From NCBI GenBank assembly GCA_963809545.1, contig CAWEKD010000005.1:434001-498000 (forward strand): a stretch of 64,000 nt of DNA, given 5' to 3'. The position numbers were made by a program, and so were the translations under genes. The notes under the pieces are model-generated. The model was not told the DNA's origin. It did no database searches and saw only the letters and a list, made by a program, of their open reading frames with translations. This document shows positions 31,497 to 39,589 of the stretch, one piece after another (position 1 is the stretch's first letter; the number at the start of each line of letters is the position of its first letter). This stretch comes from Natronosporangium sp035305625 (GTDB lineage: Bacteria > Actinomycetota > Actinomycetes > Mycobacteriales > Micromonosporaceae).

Positions 31497-34142
31497 ATGA
31501 CCGTCCCCGCCTGGCACGCGCTGCCTCCAGCGCAGGCCGCGGCCCGGCTAGGGACCGATGGGCAGGGCCTGTCCACCGGTGAGGCTCGTCGACGGCGGGA
31601 ACAGTACGGCCGTAACCGGCTGCCGGAGCAGCCGCCCACCCCGGCGTGGCTGGTGCTGCTCCGGCAGTTCCGCAGCCCTTTGATCTACATCCTGCTGATC
31701 GCCACTGTGGTCACCCTCCTTCTCCGGGAGTTCCTGGACACGGTGGTGATCGTGATCGCGCTGGCGGTCAACGCCGGGATCGGGTTCGGGCAGGAGCGCC
31801 GGGCCGATCAGGCGGTACGGGCGCTCGCCCAGCTGGTGGTCCCGCAGGCCCGGGTGGTCCGGGACGGGCAGGAACGGCTGGTGGACAGCCGGGATCTGGT
31901 CCCCGGCGACCTGGTGCTGCTGGAACCGGGCAGCCGGGTGCCGGCCGATCTGCGGCTGATGCACGTCACCGGTCTACGGGTGGACGAGTCCCTCCTGACC
32001 GGGGAATCGACCCCGGTGACCAAACAGGTGGAGCCGGTGCCCGCCGCGGCGCCGCTGGCCGATCGGCACAGTGTGGCGTACACCGGGGCGATGGTGACCA
32101 GCGGCCGGGCCTGGGGGCTGGTGGTGGCCACCGGCGAGGCCACCGAGCTGGGGGCGATCGCCGGCCTGATCCGAGGGGAGCGGGTCGCCGAGACTCCGCT
32201 GCAGCAGCGGATGACCCGGTTCGCGCGGGTGATCGGGTTGGCGGTGGCGGTCACGGCCGGGGTGGCGTTCGGATCCGGGCTGTGGCTGGGCGGCACCGTG
32301 GAGGAGATGTTCCTGACCGCGGTCGCGTTGGCGGTGGCCGCCGTCCCGGAAGGGTTGCCGATCGCGGTCACGGTGGCGATGGCCCTCGGGGTGCGCCGGA
32401 TGGCCCAGCGTCACGCGATCATGCGCCGGCTGGCGGCGGTGGAGACGCTCGGCAGTGTCACCGTGATCGGTTCCGACAAGACCGGCACCCTGACCGAGAA
32501 CCGGATGACCGTCCGGGAGATCTGGACCGACGATGGATTCCACCCGGTGGGTGAGGTTCCCGCGGCCGGTTCGCCCCTGGCCTGGACCTTGACCGCGGGC
32601 GTGCTCACCAACGAGGCCGAGGCGTACTGGACCGAAGCGGGGATCGAGGCCACCGGCGACCCCACCGAGACCGCGTTGCTGGTGGCCGCGATCGAGTCCG
32701 GCCTGGTGCCGGATGAGCTGCGCGACCGCCACGCGGTGTTCGCCGACATCCCGTTCGAACCAGCCCGGAAGTACTCGGCCAGCATCCGCCAGCGGGACGG
32801 CCGTCACCTGGTGGTCGCGAAGGGGGCACCGGAGCGGATCCTGGGCATGTGCTCCCACCGCTGGACCGGGCAAGGTCCGGCGCCGCTGGACCCCGAGGGG
32901 GTGAACGCGGCCGCGGCGGAACTGGCCGCCCGGGGGTTGCGGGTGCTGGCGCTGGCCGGGCGCGAGCTGCCGGAGCCGGTGCCGACCCCCGCGCAGGTGG
33001 GCGAGCCGACCGGGCTGGCGCTGTTCGGGTTGGTCGGCATGCTCGACCCGCCCCGGGCGGGGGTGGCGGAGGCGATCGCGGACTGCCGGGCGGCCGGGAT
33101 CCGGGTGGTGATGATCACCGGGGACCACGCGGTCACCGCCCGGGCGATCGCCGACACCCTCGGCATCGCCGGCCCGGGTGACCGGGTGTTGACCGGTGCC
33201 GAACTGGCCGGGCTGACCGACGCTCAGCTGCGCCAGCTGGTGCCGGAAGTCGCGGTCTACGCCCGGGCCGCTCCGGAGGACAAACTGCGCGTGGTCCGGG
33301 CGCTGCAGGAACGCGGCGAAGTGGTGGCGGTGACCGGGGACGGCGCCAACGACGCCCCCGCGCTGAGAGCGGCGGCGGTCGGGGTGGCGATGGGGCGTGG
33401 CGGCACCGACGTGGCTCGGGAAGCGGCGGACGTGGTGCTCACCGACGACAACTTCGTGAGCATCGCGGATGCGGTGACGGAGGGCCGGGTGACTTTCCAG
33501 AACATCCGGAAGGTCACCTTCTTTCTCCTCTCCAGTGGGGTCGCCCTGGTGTTGGCGATCCTGCTGGGACTGTGGTGGGGCTGGCCGCTGGTCATGCTGC
33601 CGGCCCAGCTGCTGTGGTTGAACATCGTCACCAGCGGGGTGCAGGATGTCGCCCTGGCGTTCGAGCCCGGAGACCGGACGCTACGCCGACGACCACCCCG
33701 GTCTCCGCGGGAAGGGATTCTGAACGGGGTGCTGTGGTGGCGGGCCGGGCTCGCCGGGGCGGTGATGGCCGCCGGCACCCTGCTGATGTTCTGGTGGGAG
33801 TGGGAACGCACCGGATCGGTCAGCCAGGCCCAGACGGTGGCCGCGACCACGATGGTGCTGTTCCAAGCGCTGCATGTGGGTAACGCTCGGGCGGTGCGGC
33901 GGTCAGTGTGGCAGCTTAGCCCGTTCTCCAACCGGTTCCTGCTGATCGGCACGGTGGTCTCGCTGGCCATCCACGTGGCCGCGATCTACCTCCCTCCCAC
34001 CCAGTGGCTGCTGCGATTCGAGCCGGTCGACTTTTCGGCGTGGATCCGAATGGTGGCGGTGGCGTTCTCGGTGATCGTGGTGGTGGAAGCGGACAAGGTG
34101 CTCCGGCGCTGGCGAGGTGTGAACCGTTCCGGCACCGGGTAA
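31497..34142 (+). CDS. P-type cation-transporting ATPase (P2-like)
   Basis: 881 residues. All catalytic motifs are present: actuator LLTGEST, M4 ALAVAAVPEGLPIAVTVAMALG, phosphorylation DKTGTLTENRMTV (Asp327), nucleotide domain FEPARKYSASIRQ and VVAKGAPERIL, hinge MLDPPRAGVAEAI, MITGDHAVTARAIA and VTGDGANDAPALRAA. Ten membrane segments are expected. In M6 the text QLLWLNIVTSGVQDVALAFEP keeps the Asn of the SERCA ion site but has Ser where SERCA has Asp (VTDG). Calcium specificity is therefore doubtful and the ion is unknown. It is co-transcribed with the DsbA- and MauE-like genes. Confidence 0.92.
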   Translation: MTVPAWHALPPAQAAARLGTDGQGLSTGEARRRREQYGRNRLPEQPPTPAWLVLLRQFRSPLIYILLIATVVTLLLREFLDTVVIVIALAVNAGIGFGQERRADQAVRALAQLVVPQARVVRDGQERLVDSRDLVPGDLVLLEPGSRVPADLRLMHVTGLRVDESLLTGESTPVTKQVEPVPAAAPLADRHSVAYTGAMVTSGRAWGLVVATGEATELGAIAGLIRGERVAETPLQQRMTRFARVIGLAVAVTAGVAFGSGLWLGGTVEEMFLTAVALAVAAVPEGLPIAVTVAMALGVRRMAQRHAIMRRLAAVETLGSVTVIGSDKTGTLTENRMTVREIWTDDGFHPVGEVPAAGSPLAWTLTAGVLTNEAEAYWTEAGIEATGDPTETALLVAAIESGLVPDELRDRHAVFADIPFEPARKYSASIRQRDGRHLVVAKGAPERILGMCSHRWTGQGPAPLDPEGVNAAAAELAARGLRVLALAGRELPEPVPTPAQVGEPTGLALFGLVGMLDPPRAGVAEAIADCRAAGIRVVMITGDHAVTARAIADTLGIAGPGDRVLTGAELAGLTDAQLRQLVPEVAVYARAAPEDKLRVVRALQERGEVVAVTGDGANDAPALRAAAVGVAMGRGGTDVAREAADVVLTDDNFVSIADAVTEGRVTFQNIRKVTFFLLSSGVALVLAILLGLWWGWPLVMLPAQLLWLNIVTSGVQDVALAFEPGDRTLRRRPPRSPREGILNGVLWWRAGLAGAVMAAGTLLMFWWEWERTGSVSQAQTVAATTMVLFQALHVGNARAVRRSVWQLSPFSNRFLLIGTVVSLAIHVAAIYLPPTQWLLRFEPVDFSAWIRMVAVAFSVIVVVEADKVLRRWRGVNRSGTG

Positions 34143-34151
34143 CACCTGCGC

Positions 34152-34757
34152 ATGGCGGTGCCGGTACGGGACAACCTGCTGACCGGGCGGTTGGATGACG
34201 CGCTGCTGGAAACCCTGAAGCGGGTGGCAGCGGTGCTGAAGCGGACCGAGCTGCCGTTCGCGCTGGCGGGCGGATTCGCGGTGTACGCCCTGGGCGGCGC
34301 GTCCAGTGATCACGACGTGGATTTCCTGCTGCGCGAAGAAGACCTGCCCGCGGTCCGGGAGGCGTTGGAGGAGGCCGGGTTCGTCACCGAGCAACCGCCA
34401 GAGGACTGGCTGGTGAAGGTATACGACGGTGACCGACCGGTCGACTTGATTCACCGGCCGGTGGAGCGGCCGGTAACCGACGCCACGCTCGCGGACTCGA
34501 CGGTGGTCATGGTGACCTCGATGCACCTACCGGTGATGTCGGCGACCGCCTTGATGATCTACAAGTTGCTCACCTTCTCGCAGCACCATTGCGACTTCAC
34601 CCGCGCGCTCCCGATGGCGCGCTCCCTGCGGGAGCAGATCGACTGGCACCGGGTGCGCCGAGAAACCTCCCACTCCCCGTTCGCGGAAGCGTTTCTGGTG
34701 CTGCTGGACCGGTTGGGGATAGTGCCGATGGTACGAGATCTAGCGGAGGTCCAATGA
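34152..34757 (+). CDS. Nucleotidyltransferase-fold protein
   Basis: 201 residues. The N-terminal region LPFALAGGFAVYALGGASSDHDVDFLLREEDL carries the nucleotidyltransferase GG...DxD signature (Asp residues in DHDVDF). EEAGFVTEQ and WLVKVYDGDRPVDLIHRP give the third carboxylate candidate (VDLIH). The C-terminal half is helical, with TALMIYKLLTFSQHHCDFTRALPMARSLREQIDW. The family covers antitoxin-like and tRNA- or drug-modifying enzymes; there is no toxin partner here. It overlaps the BON-like gene by ATGA. Confidence 0.85.
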   Translation: MAVPVRDNLLTGRLDDALLETLKRVAAVLKRTELPFALAGGFAVYALGGASSDHDVDFLLREEDLPAVREALEEAGFVTEQPPEDWLVKVYDGDRPVDLIHRPVERPVTDATLADSTVVMVTSMHLPVMSATALMIYKLLTFSQHHCDFTRALPMARSLREQIDWHRVRRETSHSPFAEAFLVLLDRLGIVPMVRDLAEVQ

Positions 34758-35032
34758 CGACGCCAGCGACCGGTGGGCCACCGACCGGTGATTTGGACTA
34801 TGTGGAGGCCGAGGTCCGGCGACTGCTGGCCGAGGACCCGGGGATCGGGGAACAAGGCATTGAAGTGCGGCACCGGGAACGCGTACTGGTGCTGCGGGGG
34901 GAGGTGGAGAGCCCGGGCCGACGGCGGGAGATCCTGCGGACGGTCCGGAACCGGTTCCCGGGACTGGCGCTGCGGGCAGACATCTCGGTGAGCGCCACCC
35001 ATCCGCCCGACGCACCAGAGGAGCTGCCATGA
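34754..35032 (+). CDS. BON-domain-like small protein
   Basis: 92 residues from the ATG at 34754. After a flexible start the rest forms one alpha-beta-beta domain: DYVEAEVRRLLAEDPGIGEQGIEVRHRERVLVLRGEVESPGRRREILRTVRNRFPG, ALRADISVSA. The VLRGEVESPGRRREI part is the BON hallmark. BON domains bind phospholipid or act in envelope stress. There is no signal peptide here, so it is probably cytoplasmic or attached to a partner. Both ends overlap neighbours by 4 bases, so it is translationally coupled to the nucleotidyltransferase and phosphoesterase. Confidence 0.8.
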   Translation: MTTPATGGPPTGDLDYVEAEVRRLLAEDPGIGEQGIEVRHRERVLVLRGEVESPGRRREILRTVRNRFPGLALRADISVSATHPPDAPEELP

Positions 35033-35799
35033 GCGGGATGGTCCGGATCGCGGCGGTGGGGGATGTCCACATCGCTGAGGACGTGGCGGGGCAGTTCCGG
35101 CCGGGAATGGCCGACCTGGCCGAGCGGGCGGATGTGCTGCTCCTGGCGGGAGATCTGACCCGGTTCGGCACCCCGGACGAGGCGCGGCTGGTCGCCGCCG
35201 AGTTCGGAGGGTTGCCGGTCCCGGTGGTGGCGGTGCTGGGCAACCACGACTACCAGAGCGATCAGGTGCCGGAACTGGTCAGTATCCTCGCCGACGCCGG
35301 GATCACGGTTCTCGAAGGCGACAGTACGGTGATCGACACCCCGGCGGGGCGGCTGGGGATCGCCGGAACCAAGGGGTTCGGAGGTGGTTTCGCCGGCCGG
35401 TGCGCTACCGCGTTCGGGGAACCGGAGATGAAGGCGTTCGTCGGGGCCAGCGGCGCCCTCGCCGATCGACTGGGGGAAGCGCTGCGGTCAGTGGAGTGCG
35501 ATGTCCGGGTCGCGCTGACCCACTACGCACCGGTGCCGGACACGCTGGCCGGGGAACCGCTGGAAATCTATCCGTTCCTCGGGTCCTACCTCCTGGCGCA
35601 GGCGATCGATTCGGCGCCCACCGCGCTGGCGGTGCACGGCCATGCCCACTACGGCAGTGAGCGAGGCATGACCCCGGGTGGGGTGCTGGTCCGCAACGTC
35701 GCTCACCCGGTCATCCGGCAGGCGTACAGCCTGTTCCACCTGGACGTGCCGTCCCCGGTGACCGAGGAGCTCGCCGGGGCGGAGCGGGCCACGGGATAG
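35029..35799 (+). CDS. Metallophosphoesterase
   Basis: 256 residues. Calcineurin-like motifs in order: AAVGDVHIAED (GDxH), VLLLAGDLTRFG (GDL), VAVLGNHDYQSD (GNHD), ALTHYAPVPDTL (THxxP-like) and LAVHGHAHYGSE (GHxH). The bimetallic site is complete, so phosphatase or phosphodiesterase activity is expected; the substrate is open. It is the last gene of the stress/redox operon and converges with mshD. Confidence 0.9.
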   Translation: MSGMVRIAAVGDVHIAEDVAGQFRPGMADLAERADVLLLAGDLTRFGTPDEARLVAAEFGGLPVPVVAVLGNHDYQSDQVPELVSILADAGITVLEGDSTVIDTPAGRLGIAGTKGFGGGFAGRCATAFGEPEMKAFVGASGALADRLGEALRSVECDVRVALTHYAPVPDTLAGEPLEIYPFLGSYLLAQAIDSAPTALAVHGHAHYGSERGMTPGGVLVRNVAHPVIRQAYSLFHLDVPSPVTEELAGAERATG

Positions 35800-35807
35800 C
35801 GCGGCGG

Positions 35808-36737
35808 TCAGGCGGCGGCCTGCCACATCACGTCCACCGCGTGCGCGGTGAACCCGAGTCGGGCATACAGCCGGCGCGCCGGCTGATTGTCGTCGTCCAC
35901 ATACAACATCACCTGCTCGAGCCCGCGGTCCCGCAGGTACCGCAGGCCGGCCAGCGTGAGCGCGGTCCCCAAGCCGGTGCCGTGTGCGGCTGGGTCCACT
36001 CCCACCACGTAGACCTCGCCGATCGGCTCGCCGTGGTGCCAGTTACCTGGACCGTGCACTTTGGTCCAGTGGAACCCGAGCAGCCGATCGTCCTCCGACC
36101 GTACCGCCAACAGGAACCCTTCCGGGTCGAACCACGGCTCCGCCATCCGCATCCGCAGATCGTCCGCGGTCCAGCGCCCCTGCTCCGGGTGGTCGGCGAA
36201 CGCACGGGCGTTGACGGTGAGCCACTGGGCGTCGTCGACCCCGGGCTGGAAGGGGCGCAGCTGGACCCCGTCCGGCAGCACCGGTTCCGGGATCGGTTCC
36301 TGCAACGATCGCCGCAGCTGGTGCAGCACCCGCACCCGGCGGAACCCGAGCGCCTGGGCGGTGGCGGCCGCCTCCGGCAGGTCGCCGTGTGACCACACCC
36401 GTAGCGGCGGCCGGTCCGCCGGGATCCGCTCCTGGGCCGCGGCCAGCAGCCGCCGGCCGATCCCGGCCCGCCGGGCCTCCGGATGCACCACCAGTTCGGC
36501 GCTGGGGTCACCCGCGAGGTCGAGCTGGCCGTAGCCGACCACCCGCCCGGCGGAGTCGCGCGCCAGCAGGTGCACGCCACCGCCGTGCCGCAGTTGCAGC
36601 ACCACCTGTTCGGAGAAGGGGTAGGTCCCGTCCGTGGCCGCGGCGGTGTCGGCCAGCGCCAGCACCTGGTCGACCTCTGCGGTCGACAGTGGGCCAGCGG
36701 ACGTGGTGACGGTGATCGGCCCGGGGGCGGTAGTCAT
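35808..36737 (-). CDS. mshD: Mycothiol synthase (acetyl-CoA:Cys-GlcN-Ins acetyltransferase)
   Basis: 309 residues from the ATG at 36737. MshD makes mycothiol, the actinobacterial substitute for glutathione. It has two GNAT domains. The N-terminal domain has ELVVHPEARRAGIGRRLLAAAQE. The C-terminal active one has LGFHWTKVHGPGNWHHGEPIGEVYVVGVDPAAHGTGLGTALTLAGLRYLRDRG and VMLYVDDDNQPARRLYARLGF. HWTKVH...GEVYVVGVDP is the MshD signature. Its start overlaps the glnR stop (ATGA), the same order as Rv0818-Rv0819 in mycobacteria. Confidence 0.95.
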   Translation of the reverse strand: MTTAPGPITVTTSAGPLSTAEVDQVLALADTAAATDGTYPFSEQVVLQLRHGGGVHLLARDSAGRVVGYGQLDLAGDPSAELVVHPEARRAGIGRRLLAAAQERIPADRPPLRVWSHGDLPEAAATAQALGFRRVRVLHQLRRSLQEPIPEPVLPDGVQLRPFQPGVDDAQWLTVNARAFADHPEQGRWTADDLRMRMAEPWFDPEGFLLAVRSEDDRLLGFHWTKVHGPGNWHHGEPIGEVYVVGVDPAAHGTGLGTALTLAGLRYLRDRGLEQVMLYVDDDNQPARRLYARLGFTAHAVDVMWQAAA

Positions 36738-37492
36738 GCCACTCCAATCTGGGACGAGTCCTCGACGTGCGCGCCGGGCCCGTCCGGGGCCGGCTCCCAA
36801 CCCTCATCCGGCAGCGGACGGACCGCGGGCTGTACGAACTTGTACCCCACCTGCCGGACGGTGCCGATCATCCCCTCGTACTCCGCACCGAGCTTGGCGC
36901 GCAGCCGTCGCACGTGCACATCCACCGTCCGGGTGCCGCCGAAGTAGTCGTACCCCCACACCTCGCGGAGCAGCTGATCCCGGGTAAACACCCGCCCCGG
37001 GTGCTGCGCCAGGAACTTCAGCAGTTCGAACTCCTTGTAGGTGAGGTCCATCGGCCGGCCCTTCAGCCGGGCCGAGTAGGTGTCCGGGTCGATGAGGAGG
37101 TCACCGGCCCGGATCATCCCGCCGCGCTGGTCGTCCGCCTGGGCGTGCCGCCCGGTGGCCAGTCGCAGTCGGGCCTCCACCTCCGCCGGGCCGGCGCTGG
37201 CGAGGATCACGTCCGCTATGCCCCAGTCGGCGGTGACCGCGACCAGCCCGGCCTCGGTGACCACCGCCAGCAACGGGGCGGGCAGGCCGGTGGTGTGCAG
37301 CAGCCGGCAGACCGCGCGCGCCTCGGCCAACTCCGTACGGGCGTCCACCAGCACGACGTCGGGGCTGGGACCGGTCAGCAGCGCCTGCAGATCCCGCGCG
37401 GCCGGGCGTACCCGATGGGGTAGCAGATCCAGGCTGGGGAGCACGGTTCCGGGGTCGGTAGTGGGATGGGCCGCCAGCAACAGGATCTCCAC
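36734..37492 (-). CDS. glnR: GlnR-type orphan response regulator
   Basis: 252 residues from the GTG at 37492 with GGGAGG 8 bases upstream. The N-terminal receiver is atypical (VEILLLAAHPTTDPG, DVVLVDARTELAEARAV) and there is no sensor kinase beside it. The C-terminal OmpR-type winged helix is strong: IDPDTYSARLKGRPMDLTYKEFELLKFLAQHPGRVFTRDQLLREVWGYDYFGGTRTVDVHVRRLRAKLG, then MIGTVRQVGYKFV. GlnR controls nitrogen assimilation genes. Identification rests on this sequence and on coupling to mshD as in mycobacteria. Confidence 0.88.
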   Translation of the reverse strand: MEILLLAAHPTTDPGTVLPSLDLLPHRVRPAARDLQALLTGPSPDVVLVDARTELAEARAVCRLLHTTGLPAPLLAVVTEAGLVAVTADWGIADVILASAGPAEVEARLRLATGRHAQADDQRGGMIRAGDLLIDPDTYSARLKGRPMDLTYKEFELLKFLAQHPGRVFTRDQLLREVWGYDYFGGTRTVDVHVRRLRAKLGAEYEGMIGTVRQVGYKFVQPAVRPLPDEGWEPAPDGPGAHVEDSSQIGVA

Positions 37493-37571
37493 GGCGTACC
37501 TCCCAACAGGCGGATCGGCGGCGGCCTGGCGGTGATTCAGTCTACCGGCACCGACCGGCCCGATCCGGCAC

Positions 37572-37591
37572 ACACGGTGCACCCACCGTGT
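37572..37591. promoter_or_regulatory. Palindrome in the divergent glnR promoter region
   Basis: Perfect arms ACACGGTG and CACCGTGT separated by 4 bases, 80 bases from glnR and 41 from the divergent membrane gene. Operator candidate; not a GlnR box of the GTnAC-n6-GaAAC form. Confidence 0.4.
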
Positions 37592-37631
37592 AGCTAACCC
37601 GGAACCAGCGGTGCTCTGGCACGATCAGGGA

Positions 37632-38546
37632 GTGTCTGGCAGCACCCCTCCTCAGGAGTCTCCGCCTCCGCGGCGATCGGCGCCGGCCGTGCGACCAGTC
37701 CGGTTCGGACCGGTCCGACGACTGCTGTCGCTGGCGATCGCGGGGTTCTCGGCGCTGCTGGCGGTCGGCCTCATTTTTGGGGCGCACGCCGCCGGTCTGG
37801 GGTGGTTGCGCAGTTCGTACGCGGTGGTGATCCTCGGCATCCAGGCCCTGTTCGTGTTGGCATTCACCATCGCGCTGCGCCCACCCGACCCGCGGGTGGT
37901 GGCGGGGGTGGGGCTGGTGGCGGCGGTGGCGGCGGATGTGGCCGCGGTGGTGCCGGCCGCCCCCACCGTGGCTCCGCTCGGGGTGATCGCAGCCGGTGGC
38001 TTCCTGACGGCGGTGGTGGGCCAGCTGCTCCGCCGCCCGGGCCGGATCCGGGTGACCGAGTCGTTGTCGGCCAGCCTGGTGGTCGTGGCCGGGGTGATCG
38101 CCTACGCGGTGCTGATCGTGCTCACCCGGCTGCCCAGCGGCACCCAGGCGATCCTGGTATGCCTGTCCGCGGCCGGGGTGGCGTTGATCGTGGCCCGGGT
38201 GACGGACACGGTGCTGCCGTGGCCCCGGCTGGCGCCGCAGGTGCCGCGGGGGGCGGCCGGGGTGGTGCTGGGCGCCATGTTCGGCACGGCCGCGGCCGGG
38301 ATGCTGGGCAGGTACGTCGCCGGATTCACCCCGGGCAGCGCCGCGCTGGTGGGGGTGGCGACCGCGATGGCGGCGGTGCTGGCGGACTTGTCGGTGGGGT
38401 ACGCCGAGGCGGGGCGCCGGCTGGGCGGGGAGCCGCCGACCCTGTGGATCGCCCGCCACCTGCAGGGGCCGCTGGCCGGCTTCGGACTGGCCGCCCCCCT
38501 GGCTTATTTACTGACAGCAATCTTCTTGGCGCCGACTTATCAGTAG
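37632..38546 (+). CDS. Polytopic membrane protein of unknown function
   Basis: 304 residues from the GTG at 37632. Pro-rich cytoplasmic start (about 1-35), then about nine hydrophobic segments, for example LLSLAIAGFSALLAVGLIFG, VVILGIQALFVLAFTIAL, VAGVGLVAAVAADVAAVV and GPLAGFGLAAPLAYLLTAIFLAP. No transporter or enzyme motif was recognised. It precedes the LmeA-like gene by 29 bases and is probably in one unit with it. Divergent from glnR. Confidence 0.75.
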   Translation: MSGSTPPQESPPPRRSAPAVRPVRFGPVRRLLSLAIAGFSALLAVGLIFGAHAAGLGWLRSSYAVVILGIQALFVLAFTIALRPPDPRVVAGVGLVAAVAADVAAVVPAAPTVAPLGVIAAGGFLTAVVGQLLRRPGRIRVTESLSASLVVVAGVIAYAVLIVLTRLPSGTQAILVCLSAAGVALIVARVTDTVLPWPRLAPQVPRGAAGVVLGAMFGTAAAGMLGRYVAGFTPGSAALVGVATAMAAVLADLSVGYAEAGRRLGGEPPTLWIARHLQGPLAGFGLAAPLAYLLTAIFLAPTYQ

Positions 38547-38575
38547 GGGTCGGCAACGGGGGCAAGGAGCGACAG

Positions 38576-39295
38576 ATGCGGACCCTGCGACGGGTACTGG
38601 TGGCCCTGCTGGTGCTGCTGGTGCTGCTGGCGGTGGCCGACCGGGTGGGGGCGTGGGTGGCGCAGCGGGCCCTGGCCGACCAGGTCAGCCAGGAGCTGGC
38701 TGCTCGCGGCGTGGACAGCGCGCCCCCGGAGGTCTCGATCGCAGGAGTGCCGTTTCTCACTCAGGTCGCGGCCGGGCGGTACGAGTTGATCACCGTCCAT
38801 CTACGCGATGTGGGCACCGACCAGCTGCGGTTGGCGACGGTGGAGTTGACCGCCCACGACGTCACCGCTGCTGCCCGGGACCTGCTCAACCGAGAAGGGC
38901 CGGTGGTGGCTGACCGGCTGACCGGCGACATCACCGTCGGATACGCCCGCGTGGTGGAGTTGACGGGGCTGCCGCAGCTGACCCTGACCGCCGCGGAGGA
39001 CGGACGGCTGCGGATCGCGTTGACCACCGAGGCGCTAGGCGCGCCGGTGCAGGTGAGCGGCGTGGCCAGCGCCACGGTAGTGGACAACACGGTGCGGTTG
39101 GCGGTGGAAGAACTGCGGCTGGTGGAGCCGTCCATACCGATCGGGGCGGAGGCGCTGCTGGCGGAGCTGGCTCAGCGGTTGTCGGTCACCGTGGTGCTGC
39201 CGCCGCTGCCGTACGGGCTGCAGCTGGAATCGGTCCGGGCGGAGCCGGCCGGGTTGGTGGTCCGGGTGACCGCGGACCAGGTGCGGTTGGTTTGA
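38576..39295 (+). CDS. DUF2993 (LmeA-like) exported lipid-binding family protein
   Basis: 239 residues from the ATG at 38576. One N-terminal hydrophobic segment (VLVALLVLLVLLAVADRVGAWVA) acts as signal anchor. The rest is beta-rich: VSIAGVPFLTQVAAGRYELITVHLRDVGTDQLRLATVELTAHDV and later strands ending GLVVRVTADQVRLV. DUF2993 proteins include mycobacterial LmeA (Rv0817c), needed for mature mannan in lipomannan and able to bind phospholipid. The local order glnR, LmeA-like, sulfurtransferase, DUF1416 is the mycobacterial order, supporting the link. The exact role here is inferred. Confidence 0.85.
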   Translation: MRTLRRVLVALLVLLVLLAVADRVGAWVAQRALADQVSQELAARGVDSAPPEVSIAGVPFLTQVAAGRYELITVHLRDVGTDQLRLATVELTAHDVTAAARDLLNREGPVVADRLTGDITVGYARVVELTGLPQLTLTAAEDGRLRIALTTEALGAPVQVSGVASATVVDNTVRLAVEELRLVEPSIPIGAEALLAELAQRLSVTVVLPPLPYGLQLESVRAEPAGLVVRVTADQVRLV

Positions 39296-39354
39296 CCGAG
39301 ATCACTCGCCGGCTCTCGGATGCTGGGCAGAAAATGTCGATCCGCGCTGATCAG

Positions 39355-39363
39355 TGCTATGGT
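39355..39363 (+). promoter_or_regulatory. Candidate extended -10 promoter for the cysteine-leader transcript
   Basis: TGCTATGGT: an extended TGn followed by TATGGT. Transcription would begin near 39369, leaving about 16 bases before the leader peptide start. No good -35 box is seen. Confidence 0.35.
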
Positions 39364-39385
39364 CGCTGCCGTGGGCAGGGTACTC

Positions 39386-39451
39386 ATGCTTACCAAACGG
39401 CGCGCGGTTGATCTGTGCCGCGTGACCACCTGCCTGTGTCGCTCCGTCTGA
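39386..39451 (+). CDS. Cysteine-rich leader peptide (uORF) of the sulfurtransferase operon
   Basis: 21 codons followed by TGA. The C-terminal part reads VDLCRVTTCLCRSV, with three Cys codons (TGC, TGC, TGT) in eight codons. Short Cys-rich upstream peptides of this type precede sulfur genes in mycobacteria and streptomycetes and act in cysteine-responsive attenuation. The GCTCCG/CGGAGC hairpin (39441-39459) overlaps its stop, and a larger 9-base stem sits downstream at 39525-39558. The start ATG at 39386 gives a basic N-terminus (MLTKRRA), as is usual for these peptides. Confidence 0.8.
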   Translation: MLTKRRAVDLCRVTTCLCRSV

Positions 39452-39573
39452 GGCGGAGCCGACGCTCTTTCCGTTCCTCGCGCGGTTCCGCAGAACCCGT
39501 GCAGCTTCCCATCCACCCAGGGTTGCCGCACGGTCTGGCTGCGCCGGTGCCGTGCGGCGACTCTTCTAGAGTC
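39441..39573 (+). promoter_or_regulatory. Attenuator-like leader with three hairpins before the sulfurtransferase gene
   Basis: Hairpin 1, GCTCCG/CGGAGC (39441-39459), covers the uORF stop. Hairpin 2 has arms GCCGCACGG (39525-39533) and CCGTGCGGC (39550-39558). Hairpin 3 is GACTC/GAGTC (39559-39573), just before the AAGGAG ribosome site of the sulfurtransferase. The arrangement suits coupling of uORF translation to downstream expression. Whether it works on transcription or translation cannot be told. Confidence 0.55.
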
Positions 39574-39589
39574 GATCAAGGAGCGTCAC

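Noticed and set aside
34152..34757. Toxin-antitoxin module with the nucleotidyltransferase
   Set aside because: No HEPN partner next to it; it is coupled to BON and phosphoesterase genes instead.
37802..38575. Large Gly/Arg-rich reading frame ahead of the DUF2993 gene
   Set aside because: It is an out-of-frame shadow of the membrane protein gene. The real start at 38576 has AAGGAG upstream.
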